A DNA stretch of 13,135 nt, from the NCBI GenBank assembly GCA_002402315.1, contig DHFP01000202.1, positions 1 through 13,135 of the forward strand, read 5' to 3'. Made by a program: the position numbers and the translations under genes. Every line of letters starts with the position of its first letter. Positions within the stretch are counted from its first letter, which is position 1. The notes beneath the pieces are model-generated. The model did not search any database. It had not been told where the DNA came from and saw nothing but the letters and a program-made list of their open reading frames with translations. Positions 1 through 7,236 of this stretch are shown in pieces. The stretch comes from Clostridiales bacterium UBA4821. GTDB taxonomy: Bacteria; Bacillota; Clostridia; Acetivibrionales; UBA4821.

Positions 1-72
1 TCAAAATTCTTTAATCAGCATGAGACCCTTCCACAGGTGTCTCTGTATGTAAAGAATACCATTATCAGATAA
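1..72 (+). CDS. Possible C-terminal tail of an upstream gene (partial)
   Basis: Frame 1 is open from the first base to a TAA at 70-72 and reads 23 residues ending in QVSLYVKNTIIR. A weak intrinsic terminator follows at 179-202 on the same strand, which is what one expects after the end of a gene. The stretch is too short to recognise a family, and an open frame of this length can occur by chance, so this is only a possible partial gene. Confidence 0.2.
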   Translation, partial: SKFFNQHETLPQVSLYVKNTIIR

Positions 73-178
73 TAAATGCAACTATTACCTCCGCCTTGTA
101 TTTTGAAAAATCATCTAGCCACTTAGAATCTCCCTTATTCACGGATAAGCTCCTAGTTAAATTAAGGATAAGCATAGG

Positions 179-202
179 ATGTTTGCCTCGTAAACATTTT
201 TT
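179..202 (+). terminator. Weak intrinsic terminator upstream of acn
   Basis: ATGTTT (179-184) pairs with AAACAT (192-197) around a 7-base loop and is followed by a run of six T (197-202). The stem is short and AT-rich, so efficiency is doubtful. It lies just before the acn promoter and would separate acn from whatever lies to the left. Confidence 0.4.
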
Positions 203-219
203 ACTTTAGGGCTCGAAGG

Positions 220-248
220 TTGACTCATCCGGCATTATCATATACAAT
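220..248 (+). promoter_or_regulatory. Sigma-A promoter of acn-icd
   Basis: TTGACT (220-225) and TACAAT (243-248) each match the vegetative consensus at five of six positions and are exactly 17 bases apart. Transcription would start near 255, giving a leader of about 30 bases before the acn start. There is no room for a riboswitch after this promoter. Confidence 0.7.
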
Positions 249-286
249 TTTACAGACAAAGTTCTTGTAAAAAGGAGAGACTCAAA

Positions 287-2209
287 TTGGGTTTAAATAT
301 AGTACAAAAAATTCTCACCTCTCATCTGTTGAGCGGTGACATCAATTCAGGAGAAGAAATATCTATTGGAATAGACCAAACTCTGACACAGGATTCTACC
401 GGCACTATGGCCTATCTTCAATTCGAAGCGATAGGAATTCCACAAGTCAAAACCAAAAGGTCTGTAGCTTATATAGATCATAATACTTTACAAACCGGCT
501 TCGAAAATGCTGATGACCATGCATATATCCAGTCAGCTGCGAGCAAGTATGGTATCTACTTCTCAAAACCTGGTAACGGTATATGTCATCAGGTTCATCT
601 TGAACGGTTCGGAGTTCCCGGAATGACGCTTCTAGGCTCTGACAGCCATACTCCTACCGGTGGTGGTTTAGGCATGCTCGCCATCGGTGCCGGCGGGCTT
701 GATGTAGCAGTCGCGATGGGTGGAGGTCCTTATTATCTGACAATGCCTAAAATTCATAATATCAACCTTATAGGAAAACTTAACCCTATGGTTTCCGCCA
801 AGGATGTCATACTTGAAGTGCTTAGGCTCCTTACAGTCAAAGGTGGGGTAGGTATCATATTTGAGTATGGCGGTCCAGGAGTCTCTACTCTTACTATACC
901 TGAAAGGGCAACAATAACCAATATGGGCGCTGAACCGGGAGCAACTACTTCTATATTCCCCAGTGATGATATAACAAGACGGTTTTTAAAGGCACAAGGT
1001 AGAGCGCAGGATTGGGTTGAAATCAAGCCTGATCCCGATGCCCGATACGATCATGAAATAGAAATTAACCTCTCAAGTCTGGAACCCCTTGCAGCCGCCC
1101 CACACAGTCCTGATAATGTAAAAAAGGTAAGAAGTTTAACAGGTATTAAGATTCATCAGATTGCCATAGGCAGCTGTACCAATTCTTCTTATACAGATAT
1201 GATGAAGGCAGCTAGTATCCTAAAAGGTAAAACAGTTCACCCTGATGTCAGTCTTGTTATTTCTCCGGGTTCAAGGCAGGTTCTTACCATGCTTTCACAA
1301 AACGGTGCTCTTTCAGATATGATGTCTGCAGGCGCAAGGATTCTTGAATGTGCATGCGGTCCTTGTATCGGTATGGGTCAATCTCCGGCCACCAACGCAG
1401 TTTCACTCCGTACCTTCAACCGTAATTTTGAAGGACGAAGCGGCACACCATCAGCACAGGTATACCTTGTAAGTCCTGAAACTGCTGCAGTAAGTGCCAT
1501 TAATGGCGTATTAACAGACCCAAGAGAGTTTGGGGAACTCTCGAACATTCAAATGCCTCAAAACTTTCTAGTTAATGATAATCTAATAATTCCTCCATCA
1601 AAAACTCCTCAGGATATTGATGTAGTCAGGGGCCCAAATATCAAACCCTTTCCTCTAAACAAGGAACTTCCTGACATACTTAACTGCAAGGCTCTAATTA
1701 AGCTTGGAGATAATATCACTACCGACCACATTATGCCGTCCAATGCCAAGCTTCTCCCTTACCGTTCCAATATACCCTACCTTTCCGGCTTCTGCCTCAC
1801 TCCATGCGACCCGGACTTCCCGGCGAGGGCAAAGAATGAAAATGGAGGATTTATTATCGTGGGAACAAATTACGGCCAGGGTTCAAGCCGTGAACATGCT
1901 GCGCTTGTGCCTCTGCATCTTGGAATCAAGGCTGTAGTTGCCAAATCATTTGCCCGGATTCATATGGCTAACTTGATCAACTCAGGAATACTGCCGCTGA
2001 CATTTGTGGTTGAAAGTGATTATGATAGTATTGAAGCAGGAGATGTTTTGGAAATAAGAAATGCAAGAGAACAATTGAATAAGGATAATATTATTCTTAC
2101 GAATGTTACGCAAAATAAAGAAATTCTGCTTAAACTAAATACTTCCCCCCGCCAAATCGAAATACTCCTGGCCGGAGGACTGTTAAATTATACCAAGGAG
2201 GGAAGATAA
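287..2209 (+). CDS. acn: Aconitate hydratase (short 640-residue type)
   Basis: This enzyme interconverts citrate and isocitrate through cis-aconitate, using a [4Fe-4S] cluster, in the cytoplasm. Cluster ligands are visible as C297 in GSCTNSS and C357/C360 in CACGPCIGMG. Other family signatures are DSHTPTGGGLG (from residue 118), ITTDHI (477-482) and GTNYGQGSSREHAA (from 526) in the swivelling C-terminal domain. At 640 residues it is much shorter than the roughly 900-residue AcnA/AcnB and matches the compact form common in Clostridia and some other anaerobes. The start is a TTG at 287, supported by AAAGGAGAG at 271-279; no in-frame ATG lies nearby. It is followed after 2 bases by icd, so the two form an operon from the promoter at 220-248. 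Citrate synthase is not in the window. The close relative homoaconitase/isopropylmalate isomerase is less likely, given the fused two-domain architecture and the neighbour. Confidence 0.95.
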   Translation: MGLNIVQKILTSHLLSGDINSGEEISIGIDQTLTQDSTGTMAYLQFEAIGIPQVKTKRSVAYIDHNTLQTGFENADDHAYIQSAASKYGIYFSKPGNGICHQVHLERFGVPGMTLLGSDSHTPTGGGLGMLAIGAGGLDVAVAMGGGPYYLTMPKIHNINLIGKLNPMVSAKDVILEVLRLLTVKGGVGIIFEYGGPGVSTLTIPERATITNMGAEPGATTSIFPSDDITRRFLKAQGRAQDWVEIKPDPDARYDHEIEINLSSLEPLAAAPHSPDNVKKVRSLTGIKIHQIAIGSCTNSSYTDMMKAASILKGKTVHPDVSLVISPGSRQVLTMLSQNGALSDMMSAGARILECACGPCIGMGQSPATNAVSLRTFNRNFEGRSGTPSAQVYLVSPETAAVSAINGVLTDPREFGELSNIQMPQNFLVNDNLIIPPSKTPQDIDVVRGPNIKPFPLNKELPDILNCKALIKLGDNITTDHIMPSNAKLLPYRSNIPYLSGFCLTPCDPDFPARAKNENGGFIIVGTNYGQGSSREHAALVPLHLGIKAVVAKSFARIHMANLINSGILPLTFVVESDYDSIEAGDVLEIRNAREQLNKDNIILTNVTQNKEILLKLNTSPRQIEILLAGGLLNYTKEGR

Positions 2210-2211
2210 CT

Positions 2212-3207
2212 ATGTATAATATAACTCTGATACCGGGTGACGGCATAGGACCCGAGGTTGCCGATGCGGCAAAAAGAGTAATAGATGCTTCAGGAGTAAA
2301 AATAAATTGGGAAATCCAGAATGCCGGGGAACATGTAATGCAAGAATACGGTACACCACTTCCTAATCATGTTATTGAATCAATAAAGAAAAACAAGGTT
2401 GCATTAAAAGGCCCCATCACCACTCCCATTGGAACCGGATTCCGGAGCGTAAATGTGGCCCTTCGTAAAGAACTTAATCTATACGCCAATATTAGGCCAT
2501 GCAAGACCTTTAAAGGTATACCATCCCGTTACGAAAATATTGACCTGATAATAGTCAGGGAGAATACAGAAGACCTTTATGCAGGTATAGAGCACATGGT
2601 CGGCGAAGATGCTGCAGAAAGCATCAAGATTATTACGAGAAAAGGGTCCGAACGCATAGTCCGGTACGCATTCGAGCTGGCTAAGAAGGAGAACCGGAGA
2701 AAAGTTACTGCTGTCCACAAGGCAAATATAATGAAATGTACCGATGGACTCTTCCTTGAAGTTTCAAGGGAAGTAGCTCAAGAATTTCCGGAAATTCAAT
2801 TTGAAGATATGATAGTCGATGCCATGTGTATGAAGCTTGTTCAGGTTCCTGAGAATTATGACGTCCTAGTTATGCCCAATCTGTACGGAGATATAATCTC
2901 AGACCTTTGTGCAGGTCTGATAGGCGGCCTGGGTGTTGCTCCCGGAGCAAATATAGGTACCGATGGCGCCGTATTTGAGCCAATACACGGCAGTGCTCCC
3001 AAAAGAGCAGGCCAGAATCTTGCAAACCCGACAGCTACAATACTTTCAGGTGTTATGATGCTAAGATATTTAGGAGAAAATGACTCTGCAAATGCCATAG
3101 AAAAAGCCGTAAAAGAGATTATAAGCAAGGGTGAAAAAGTAACGTATGACCTTGGAGGTTCGACCGGAACAAGTGAGTTTGCCGATGCAATAATTGAGAT
3201 GATATAG
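2212..3207 (+). CDS. icd: Isocitrate dehydrogenase (short, NAD/NADP type)
   Basis: This enzyme oxidatively decarboxylates isocitrate to 2-oxoglutarate, feeding glutamate synthesis. The 331-residue protein belongs to the isocitrate/isopropylmalate dehydrogenase family. Visible are IPGDGIGPEV (7-16), the substrate loop S79-V-N81 with R85, R95 and R116, Y123, K170 in HKANIMK, and metal ligands D203, D227 and D231. The S-x-N motif and the neighbouring aconitase favour isocitrate over 3-isopropylmalate. The cofactor loop reads HGSAPKRAGQN, with K264 and R265 where typical NAD enzymes have Asp-Ile and E. coli NADP enzyme has Lys-Tyr, so cofactor choice is open. The start ATG has AAGGAGGG at 2195-2202, inside the end of acn. 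The length matches the short monomer class, not the roughly 415-residue E. coli type. Confidence 0.92.
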   Translation: MYNITLIPGDGIGPEVADAAKRVIDASGVKINWEIQNAGEHVMQEYGTPLPNHVIESIKKNKVALKGPITTPIGTGFRSVNVALRKELNLYANIRPCKTFKGIPSRYENIDLIIVRENTEDLYAGIEHMVGEDAAESIKIITRKGSERIVRYAFELAKKENRRKVTAVHKANIMKCTDGLFLEVSREVAQEFPEIQFEDMIVDAMCMKLVQVPENYDVLVMPNLYGDIISDLCAGLIGGLGVAPGANIGTDGAVFEPIHGSAPKRAGQNLANPTATILSGVMMLRYLGENDSANAIEKAVKEIISKGEKVTYDLGGSTGTSEFADAIIEMI

Positions 3208-3250
3208 GCACTTTTCCGATGCTATTGAAACTATCCGGAAGACATTATTT

Positions 3251-3281
3251 CCCTGAATAATATAGAAGTATTAATTTAGGG
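3251..3281. terminator. Hairpin between convergent icd and the 130-codon gene
   Basis: CCCTGAATAATA pairs with TATTAATTTAGGG around a six-base loop, with one G-T pair and one bulged A. It sits between the ends of two converging genes, where a shared terminator would be expected. Neither side has a clear T-run, so it is a candidate only. Confidence 0.35.
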
Positions 3282-3296
3282 TAACAAATGCTCCCC

Positions 3297-3689
3297 TTAT
3301 TCACCTAACATATTAAAATGCCTTCCGTATCTCTTTGGAATATTTATTTCAGAAGGGTAGCCTATAATTCTTAGCGCCTCTGTTATTGCAGTTATCCCGT
3401 CATTATAAAACTCTTTCAACCTCTTATCTTTATCATATATATTTTTATAGTCTGTTGGACAGACAAATGTCCAGTCAGCACCGTCATGATTAACCACTAC
3501 CCTGAAATACTTGTCAATATCGTTTTCAGGGTAATTCATTTTCCTCAGCAAAATAATGTGTTCGAAAGCATCATCAATATTTGAGATAATGGTTTTACTC
3601 CTGTCATAGCAAACAAGCATCAATAACGGGTCATCAACCTGCATGGCTTCCTCAACACTTCTTTTATCAGGAAAATATTCTATATTCAT
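3297..3689 (-). CDS. Unknown 130-residue protein coupled to nfnB
   Basis: I do not recognise this family. The protein is soluble-looking, mixed acidic and hydrophobic, with no signal peptide, membrane segment or cysteine cluster (only two scattered Cys). A conspicuous central stretch is HDGADWTFVCPTDYKNIYD, followed by a charged, probably helical tail. Its ATG overlaps the nfnB stop as ATGA (3686-3689), and AAGGAG lies six bases upstream inside nfnB, so translation is probably coupled. This makes it the last gene of the nfnA-nfnB unit and suggests, but does not show, a role linked to that complex. Confidence 0.75.
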   Translation of the reverse strand: MNIEYFPDKRSVEEAMQVDDPLLMLVCYDRSKTIISNIDDAFEHIILLRKMNYPENDIDKYFRVVVNHDGADWTFVCPTDYKNIYDKDKRLKEFYNDGITAITEALRIIGYPSEINIPKRYGRHFNMLGE

Positions 3690-5113
3690 GCCTTGCTCCT
3701 TATGAATTCATCAATTGCTTTGGCTGCATTCTTACCTGCTCCCATGGCTTGTATTACAGTAGCAGCACCGGTTACAATATCTCCTCCGGCAAATACTCCG
3801 AGCCTGCTGGTCTGTCCAGTAGCTTCATTTGCTTCTATTCCACCTTTCCTGGTTAGTTCGAGCCCACCAGTAGTATCTGCAATTAGAGGATTAGGTATTG
3901 TGCCGATTGCCATAATCACTGTTTCAACATCAATTACGTGCTGAGATCCCTGCTTGGCAACAGGCTTTCTTCTACCTGAAGCATCGGGTTCGCCAAGCTC
4001 CATTTCAATACACTCTATACCTTTTACCCATCCATCTTCGGTTCCGAGTATTCTTACAGGATTGGTAAGGAGTTTAAATTCGATTCCCTCTTCCTTTGCA
4101 TGATGTACCTCTTCACGTCTGGCTGGCATCTCTTCCTCCGACCGGCGGTAGATTATATATACCTTATCAGCACCAAGTCTTATAGCAGAACGTGCAGCAT
4201 CCATGGCAACATTTCCACCCCCTACAACGGCTGTTCTTTTGCCGACCTTGAAAGGTGTATCGCAATCCGGGAACTGGTATGCTTTCATTAAATTAACTCT
4301 TGTAAGAAATTCGTTTGCCGACATGACTCCGTTTAGATTTTCACCAGGTATATTCATAAAAGCAGGCAATCCTGCACCTGACCCTATAAATACAGCATCA
4401 TAACCCTGTTCAAATAAATCATCAACACTTAAAATCTTGCCAATAACCATGTTGGTTTGAATATCTACGCCAAGTTTCTTAACATTGTTAATTTCTTTCT
4501 GAACTATATCTTTAGGAAGCCGGAACTCAGGAATTCCATACATCAAAACTCCTCCAGGAGTATGAAATGCTTCAAATACCGTCACTTCGTAACCTAGTTT
4601 AGCCAGGTCTCCGGCACATGTAAGCCCGGCAGGACCTGAACCTACTACAGCAACTTTCCTCTCCGGCAGTTCCGAGTCCTGAGTGCTGAGTCCTGTAAGG
4701 GCGTAGTCAGTGACTCGCCCATGTCCTGGGCGCTGGGTTGAATAGTCTGCTGCAAAGCGTTCGAGTCTTCCTATAGCTACGGGTTCACCTTTAACTCCCC
4801 GCAGGCAGTATTTTTCGCATTGGTTTTCCTGTGGGCAAACCCGCCCGCATATTGCTGGGAGATTGTTGGTATCAAGTACCTTGTCATAAGCTTCTTTAAA
4901 TTTGTTCTCCTGAATAAGTTTAATAAATTGAGGTATTTTTACATTAACAGGACAACCCTGTACACATGGCGAGTTTTTACACTGGAGGCAACGCATAGCT
5001 TCCTCTTCAGCCTGTTCAGGAGTATAGCCTAATGCAACCTCATTATAGTTTTTATTTCTAACCTGAGGCTTCTGCTCTGGTATACTTACTTTTTTTTCTG
5101 ACATATTAGGCAT
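3686..5113 (-). CDS. nfnB: NfnB, large subunit of NADH-dependent ferredoxin:NADP+ oxidoreductase
   Basis: With NfnA it forms the cytoplasmic flavin-based bifurcating transhydrogenase that couples NADH and reduced ferredoxin to reduction of two NADP+. The 475-residue protein has an N-terminal two-cluster domain (C42, C45, C50, C54; C89, C93, C99, C103), a first dinucleotide site VVGSGPAG (156-163, FAD) and a second VVGGGNVAMDAA (296-307, NADP). It is homologous to the glutamate synthase small subunit GltD. No large glutamate synthase subunit is present, and nfnA lies directly upstream with an 8-base overlap, which decides for NfnB. The start at 5113 is preferred over the ATG three codons on, because GGAGG lies nine bases before it. 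Residues about 125-149, the linker before the FAD domain, are encoded by a heptad/palindrome repeat (see 4667-4737) and make this copy slightly long. Confidence 0.9.
   Translation of the reverse strand: MPNMSEKKVSIPEQKPQVRNKNYNEVALGYTPEQAEEEAMRCLQCKNSPCVQGCPVNVKIPQFIKLIQENKFKEAYDKVLDTNNLPAICGRVCPQENQCEKYCLRGVKGEPVAIGRLERFAADYSTQRPGHGRVTDYALTGLSTQDSELPERKVAVVGSGPAGLTCAGDLAKLGYEVTVFEAFHTPGGVLMYGIPEFRLPKDIVQKEINNVKKLGVDIQTNMVIGKILSVDDLFEQGYDAVFIGSGAGLPAFMNIPGENLNGVMSANEFLTRVNLMKAYQFPDCDTPFKVGKRTAVVGGGNVAMDAARSAIRLGADKVYIIYRRSEEEMPARREEVHHAKEEGIEFKLLTNPVRILGTEDGWVKGIECIEMELGEPDASGRRKPVAKQGSQHVIDVETVIMAIGTIPNPLIADTTGGLELTRKGGIEANEATGQTSRLGVFAGGDIVTGAATVIQAMGAGKNAAKAIDEFIRSKA
4667..4737. repeat. 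Heptad and palindrome element inside nfnB
   Basis: On the plus strand, four 7-base units run from 4667 to 4694: CAGTTCC, GAGTCCT, GAGTGCT, GAGTCCT. They are followed by a nearly perfect palindrome at 4699-4720: GGGCG and AGTCA pair with TGACT and CGCCC with one bulge. Two more heptad-like units, TCCTGGG and CGCTGGG, end at 4737. The whole element is in frame and codes for the low-conservation linker GRVTDYALTGLSTQDSEL. Similar ACTCAGG/GCTCAGG units occur at 10423-10436. Confidence 0.65.
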
Positions 5114-5951
5114 TTTTCATCCCCTCCAGTCTGCACTCGTGCCTTTCTAAAACCAGCTTTTCTTCTTGCTTATAAATTACCTGTCTTCTCATCGCTTCAT
5201 CAAAATCAACAAGATGACCGTCAAACTCAGGACCATCAACACATGCAAATTTTGTTTCTCCACCAACCGTCAGCCTGCACCCACCACACATTCCAGTACC
5301 ATCTATCATGATAGGGTTCATGCTGACAACAGTATGTAAATTATACTGTCTTGTCAAGTTAGATACTACTTTCATCATAATCAATGGACCAACAGCTATA
5401 GCTCTGTCATATTTATTTCCTTCATCTATAAGCTTTTTAAGCACATCTGTAACAAATCCCTTGTGTCCCTTTGAGCCATCATCGGTTGCAATATATACAT
5501 TTTCGCAGTATGGCCTGATTTCTTCTTCTAATATAATTAAATCAGCACTTCTGGCACCTATGATAACATCAACCTTGGTTCCTTGTTTATGCATTTCTTT
5601 AACCTGAGAAAATATCAAGGCAGTTCCAAGGCCGCCTCCAACCACAACTACTCTCTCCAGGTTTTCAATTTCTGTCGGCCTTCCAAGCGGACCTACAAAA
5701 TCCAATATACAATCGCCCTCATTAAGTTGACCGAGCATTTTTGTAGTTTTTCCTATCTCCTGAAATATAATTGTTATTGTACCTTTCTCCCTGTCATAAT
5801 CTGATATGGTAAGGGGTATTCTCTCACCATTTTCATGAATTCTTAGAATAATGAATTGTCCCGGTCTTGCTTTCCTTGCCATCAGCGGATTCTCTATTTC
5901 GATTAGTTTTGCAGAAGGCGCAAGATTTTTTTTATTTACAATTTTATTCAA
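5106..5951 (-). CDS. nfnA: NfnA, small subunit of NADH-dependent ferredoxin:NADP+ oxidoreductase
   Basis: NfnA carries FAD, NAD(H) and a [2Fe-2S] cluster and passes electrons to NfnB. The 281-residue protein has a ferredoxin-reductase beta-barrel with RIPLTISDYD (44-53) for FAD, a nucleotide site VVVVGGGLGTA (101-111) and a C-terminal cluster motif MCGGCRL with a third Cys, giving C222, C225 and C237. The structurally known Thermotoga NfnA is recalled to use an Asp as fourth ligand; D217 in MIDGTG is the candidate here. PyrK is a homologue, but the adjacent nfnB settles the call. The start is TTG at 5951 with AGGGGGT eight bases before it. The only nearby ATG (5954-5956) is out of frame and terminates after two codons (ATG AAT TGA). 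Confidence 0.9.
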   Translation of the reverse strand: MNKIVNKKNLAPSAKLIEIENPLMARKARPGQFIILRIHENGERIPLTISDYDREKGTITIIFQEIGKTTKMLGQLNEGDCILDFVGPLGRPTEIENLERVVVVGGGLGTALIFSQVKEMHKQGTKVDVIIGARSADLIILEEEIRPYCENVYIATDDGSKGHKGFVTDVLKKLIDEGNKYDRAIAVGPLIMMKVVSNLTRQYNLHTVVSMNPIMIDGTGMCGGCRLTVGGETKFACVDGPEFDGHLVDFDEAMRRQVIYKQEEKLVLERHECRLEGMKNA

Positions 5952-5974
5952 TTCATATTACCCCCTTTTTCAAC

Positions 5975-5985
5975 ATTATATTATA
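5975..5985 (-). promoter_or_regulatory. Candidate -10 elements before nfnA
   Basis: Two overlapping TATAAT hexamers on the minus strand (5975-5980 and 5980-5985) lie 24-34 bases before the nfnA start, in the 61-base gap after recO. No convincing -35 box is seen at 16-18 bases. If used, nfnAB would have its own promoter in addition to read-through from recO. Confidence 0.35.
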
Positions 5986-6012
5986 AGACCAGGTACTAGT
6001 GCAAATAACTCA

Positions 6013-6762
6013 TTAAAACTTTACATTAATTTTATCAATAAACTTTAGTGTCTGAAAGTCTTTTTCCAGCTTATCCCTTACGTATATTTCACTGATAATC
6101 CTAAGCTCCCTTAAAACTGATTCCGTCACACTAAATGAAAACAGCTTCCTTATATCGGACTTGATTATGTATCTCAACGCCTTAACAGCAGCTTCAGATA
6201 TGGATATTGTTCCTGATGATCCCTGATCACACTCTGAACATACCAGTCCGTTTTTCTCAAAACTAAAATACAAACATTCCTTATTTTGACCACACTTTGC
6301 ACAATTATCCACTCGCGGTTTATAACCTATCAGCGACATAAGTCTGAATTCAAAAGACCGGATGACCAACTCAGGAGATTTATCTGTTTCTGAAAGCGTA
6401 AATAACGTATTTAGAAAAAGCTGAAGAACTCTATAACTTGGCATGTTCTCATGAATTACTTCCCGTATAACTTCCGCTGCATAAGATGCATATGTAAGCT
6501 TAATCAAGTCATTTCTTATATTATAAAACGTTTCAATTACTTCACAGCTGTTTACTTTATATAAATCCTTGCCTTTAAAAAAAATAAAATCACTAAAAAC
6601 CAAGAATTGTGAACTTGCAATAACGCTGCTCCTTGGCCTTCTGGCTCCCTTGACTGCAGCTTTAATCTTCCCATGCTTGTTAGTGAAAATTGTGAGAATT
6701 TTATCAGCTTCTCCGGTATTTACCTCTTCAATAACAATGCCCTGTGTTCTAACCAGACTCAT
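6013..6762 (-). CDS. recO: DNA repair protein RecO
   Basis: RecO anneals single strands and helps RecR load RecA in the RecFOR pathway. The N-terminal OB-fold reads RTQGIVIEEVNTGEADKIL, followed by a helical domain and a zinc finger of four cysteines (two CxxC pairs, CAKC and CSEC, at residues 154/157 and 175/178 counted from the chosen start). I place the start at the ATG at 6762, giving 249 residues, because the upstream in-frame TTG at 6774 is itself part of the TGGAG ribosome binding site for that ATG. The gene follows yqzL and era in the conserved Firmicutes order. Confidence 0.93.
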   Translation of the reverse strand: MSLVRTQGIVIEEVNTGEADKILTIFTNKHGKIKAAVKGARRPRSSVIASSQFLVFSDFIFFKGKDLYKVNSCEVIETFYNIRNDLIKLTYASYAAEVIREVIHENMPSYRVLQLFLNTLFTLSETDKSPELVIRSFEFRLMSLIGYKPRVDNCAKCGQNKECLYFSFEKNGLVCSECDQGSSGTISISEAAVKALRYIIKSDIRKLFSFSVTESVLRELRIISEIYVRDKLEKDFQTLKFIDKINVKF

Positions 6763-6810
6763 AATTAACTCCAAAGTTATTAGGATGATTGACGGGTAAC
6801 TTTGAATTGG

Positions 6811-6836
6811 AAGGTTGGCAGCTTACTACCAACCTT
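6811..6836. other. Intercistronic hairpin between yqzL and recO
   Basis: AAGGTTGG (6811-6818) and CCAACCTT (6829-6836) are perfect complements around a 10-base loop, in the 88-base gap between yqzL and recO. No T-run follows on the minus strand, so it is more likely an RNA-stability or partial attenuation element than a full terminator. Confidence 0.5.
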
Positions 6837-6850
6837 TATTACACCTAAAA

Positions 6851-6991
6851 CTAACTTATGTTAGCCTTTTTCTCTTCTTGCTTTTCTTCAGATACTGTTG
6901 ATACCTTAATGTTCTCCATCTCTTTGAATAGCAAGTATGCATTAGGATCTCCGGTGTTTATGAAAGTGTTCCATATTATATCTTTTGTCAT
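6851..6991 (-). CDS. yqzL: YqzL-like small protein
   Basis: A 46-residue frame starts at ATG 6991, with AGGGGGAT six bases upstream, and ends with TAG at 6851-6853. The N-terminal half, with TKDIIWNTFINTGDPNAYLLFKEM from residue 2 on, closely resembles Bacillus YqzL (recalled pattern: W, then FxxTGxxxxYLLFKEM), and the gene sits between era and recO just as yqzL does. The C-terminal half is a charged Lys/Glu tail. The function of YqzL is not known to me. Because it is so short, this gene is easily missed by gene finders. Confidence 0.82.
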   Translation of the reverse strand: MTKDIIWNTFINTGDPNAYLLFKEMENIKVSTVSEEKQEEKKANIS

Positions 6992-7080
6992 AGCTAATCC
7001 CCCTGTTGTTTGTTGATAATTGACATTCCGCAGTTTAATAGAAATTCTGTTAAGACCGTTTCTAGAAACTAAGCATATCT

Positions 7081-7109
7081 GTAATATTAGCTTGTAGATA
7101 GTATTTCAA
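7081..7109 (-). promoter_or_regulatory. Candidate promoter for yqzL-recO
   Basis: On the minus strand TTGAAA (7104-7109) and TATTAC (7081-7086) are 17 bases apart, about 90 bases before the yqzL start. The -35 match is good and the -10 is moderate. It would allow yqzL-recO transcription independent of era. A perfect 12-base palindrome GTTTCTAGAAAC lies just downstream at 7058-7069 and could be an operator or chance. Confidence 0.4.
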
Positions 7110-7174
7110 TCCTCGTTTATTAGACTTCCTCAAAAAAGTTAATTAATACAGGGAAATAATTTGCTTATTTAGAA

Positions 7175-7236
7175 ATGATGAAATAATAAATTAAAAAAAT
7201 ATCTCTCTTAAAAATCGCGTTTTATTATTTCATCAT
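7175..7236. repeat. 16-bp perfect inverted repeat at the end of era
   Basis: ATGATGAAATAATAAA (7175-7190) is repeated in perfect inverse orientation at 7221-7236, separated by 30 AT-rich bases. The right arm contains the era stop codon (7233-7235). As RNA it would form a long AU stem directly behind era. It could act as a terminator-like or 3'-end-protecting structure, or be the termini of a tiny mobile element. The rest of the 240-base gap up to yqzL holds only the candidate promoter. Confidence 0.65.

Noticed and set aside
1..81. Minus-strand 26-codon frame from TTG with GGAGG upstream
   Set aside because: It conflicts with the plus-strand open tail and with the previous frame; length and content do not exceed chance.
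65..175. Minus-strand frame of 36 codons ending AEVIVAFII, with AGGAG before an internal GTG
   Set aside because: Short, preceded by an in-frame stop, no recognisable family, and it lies upstream of acn where promoter and terminator signals explain the DNA. Possibly a relic, not supportable as a gene.
3686..5113. Glutamate synthase small subunit (gltD) as the name for this gene
   Set aside because: The two families are homologous, but no large subunit is nearby and an NfnA gene overlaps it, which points to NfnB.
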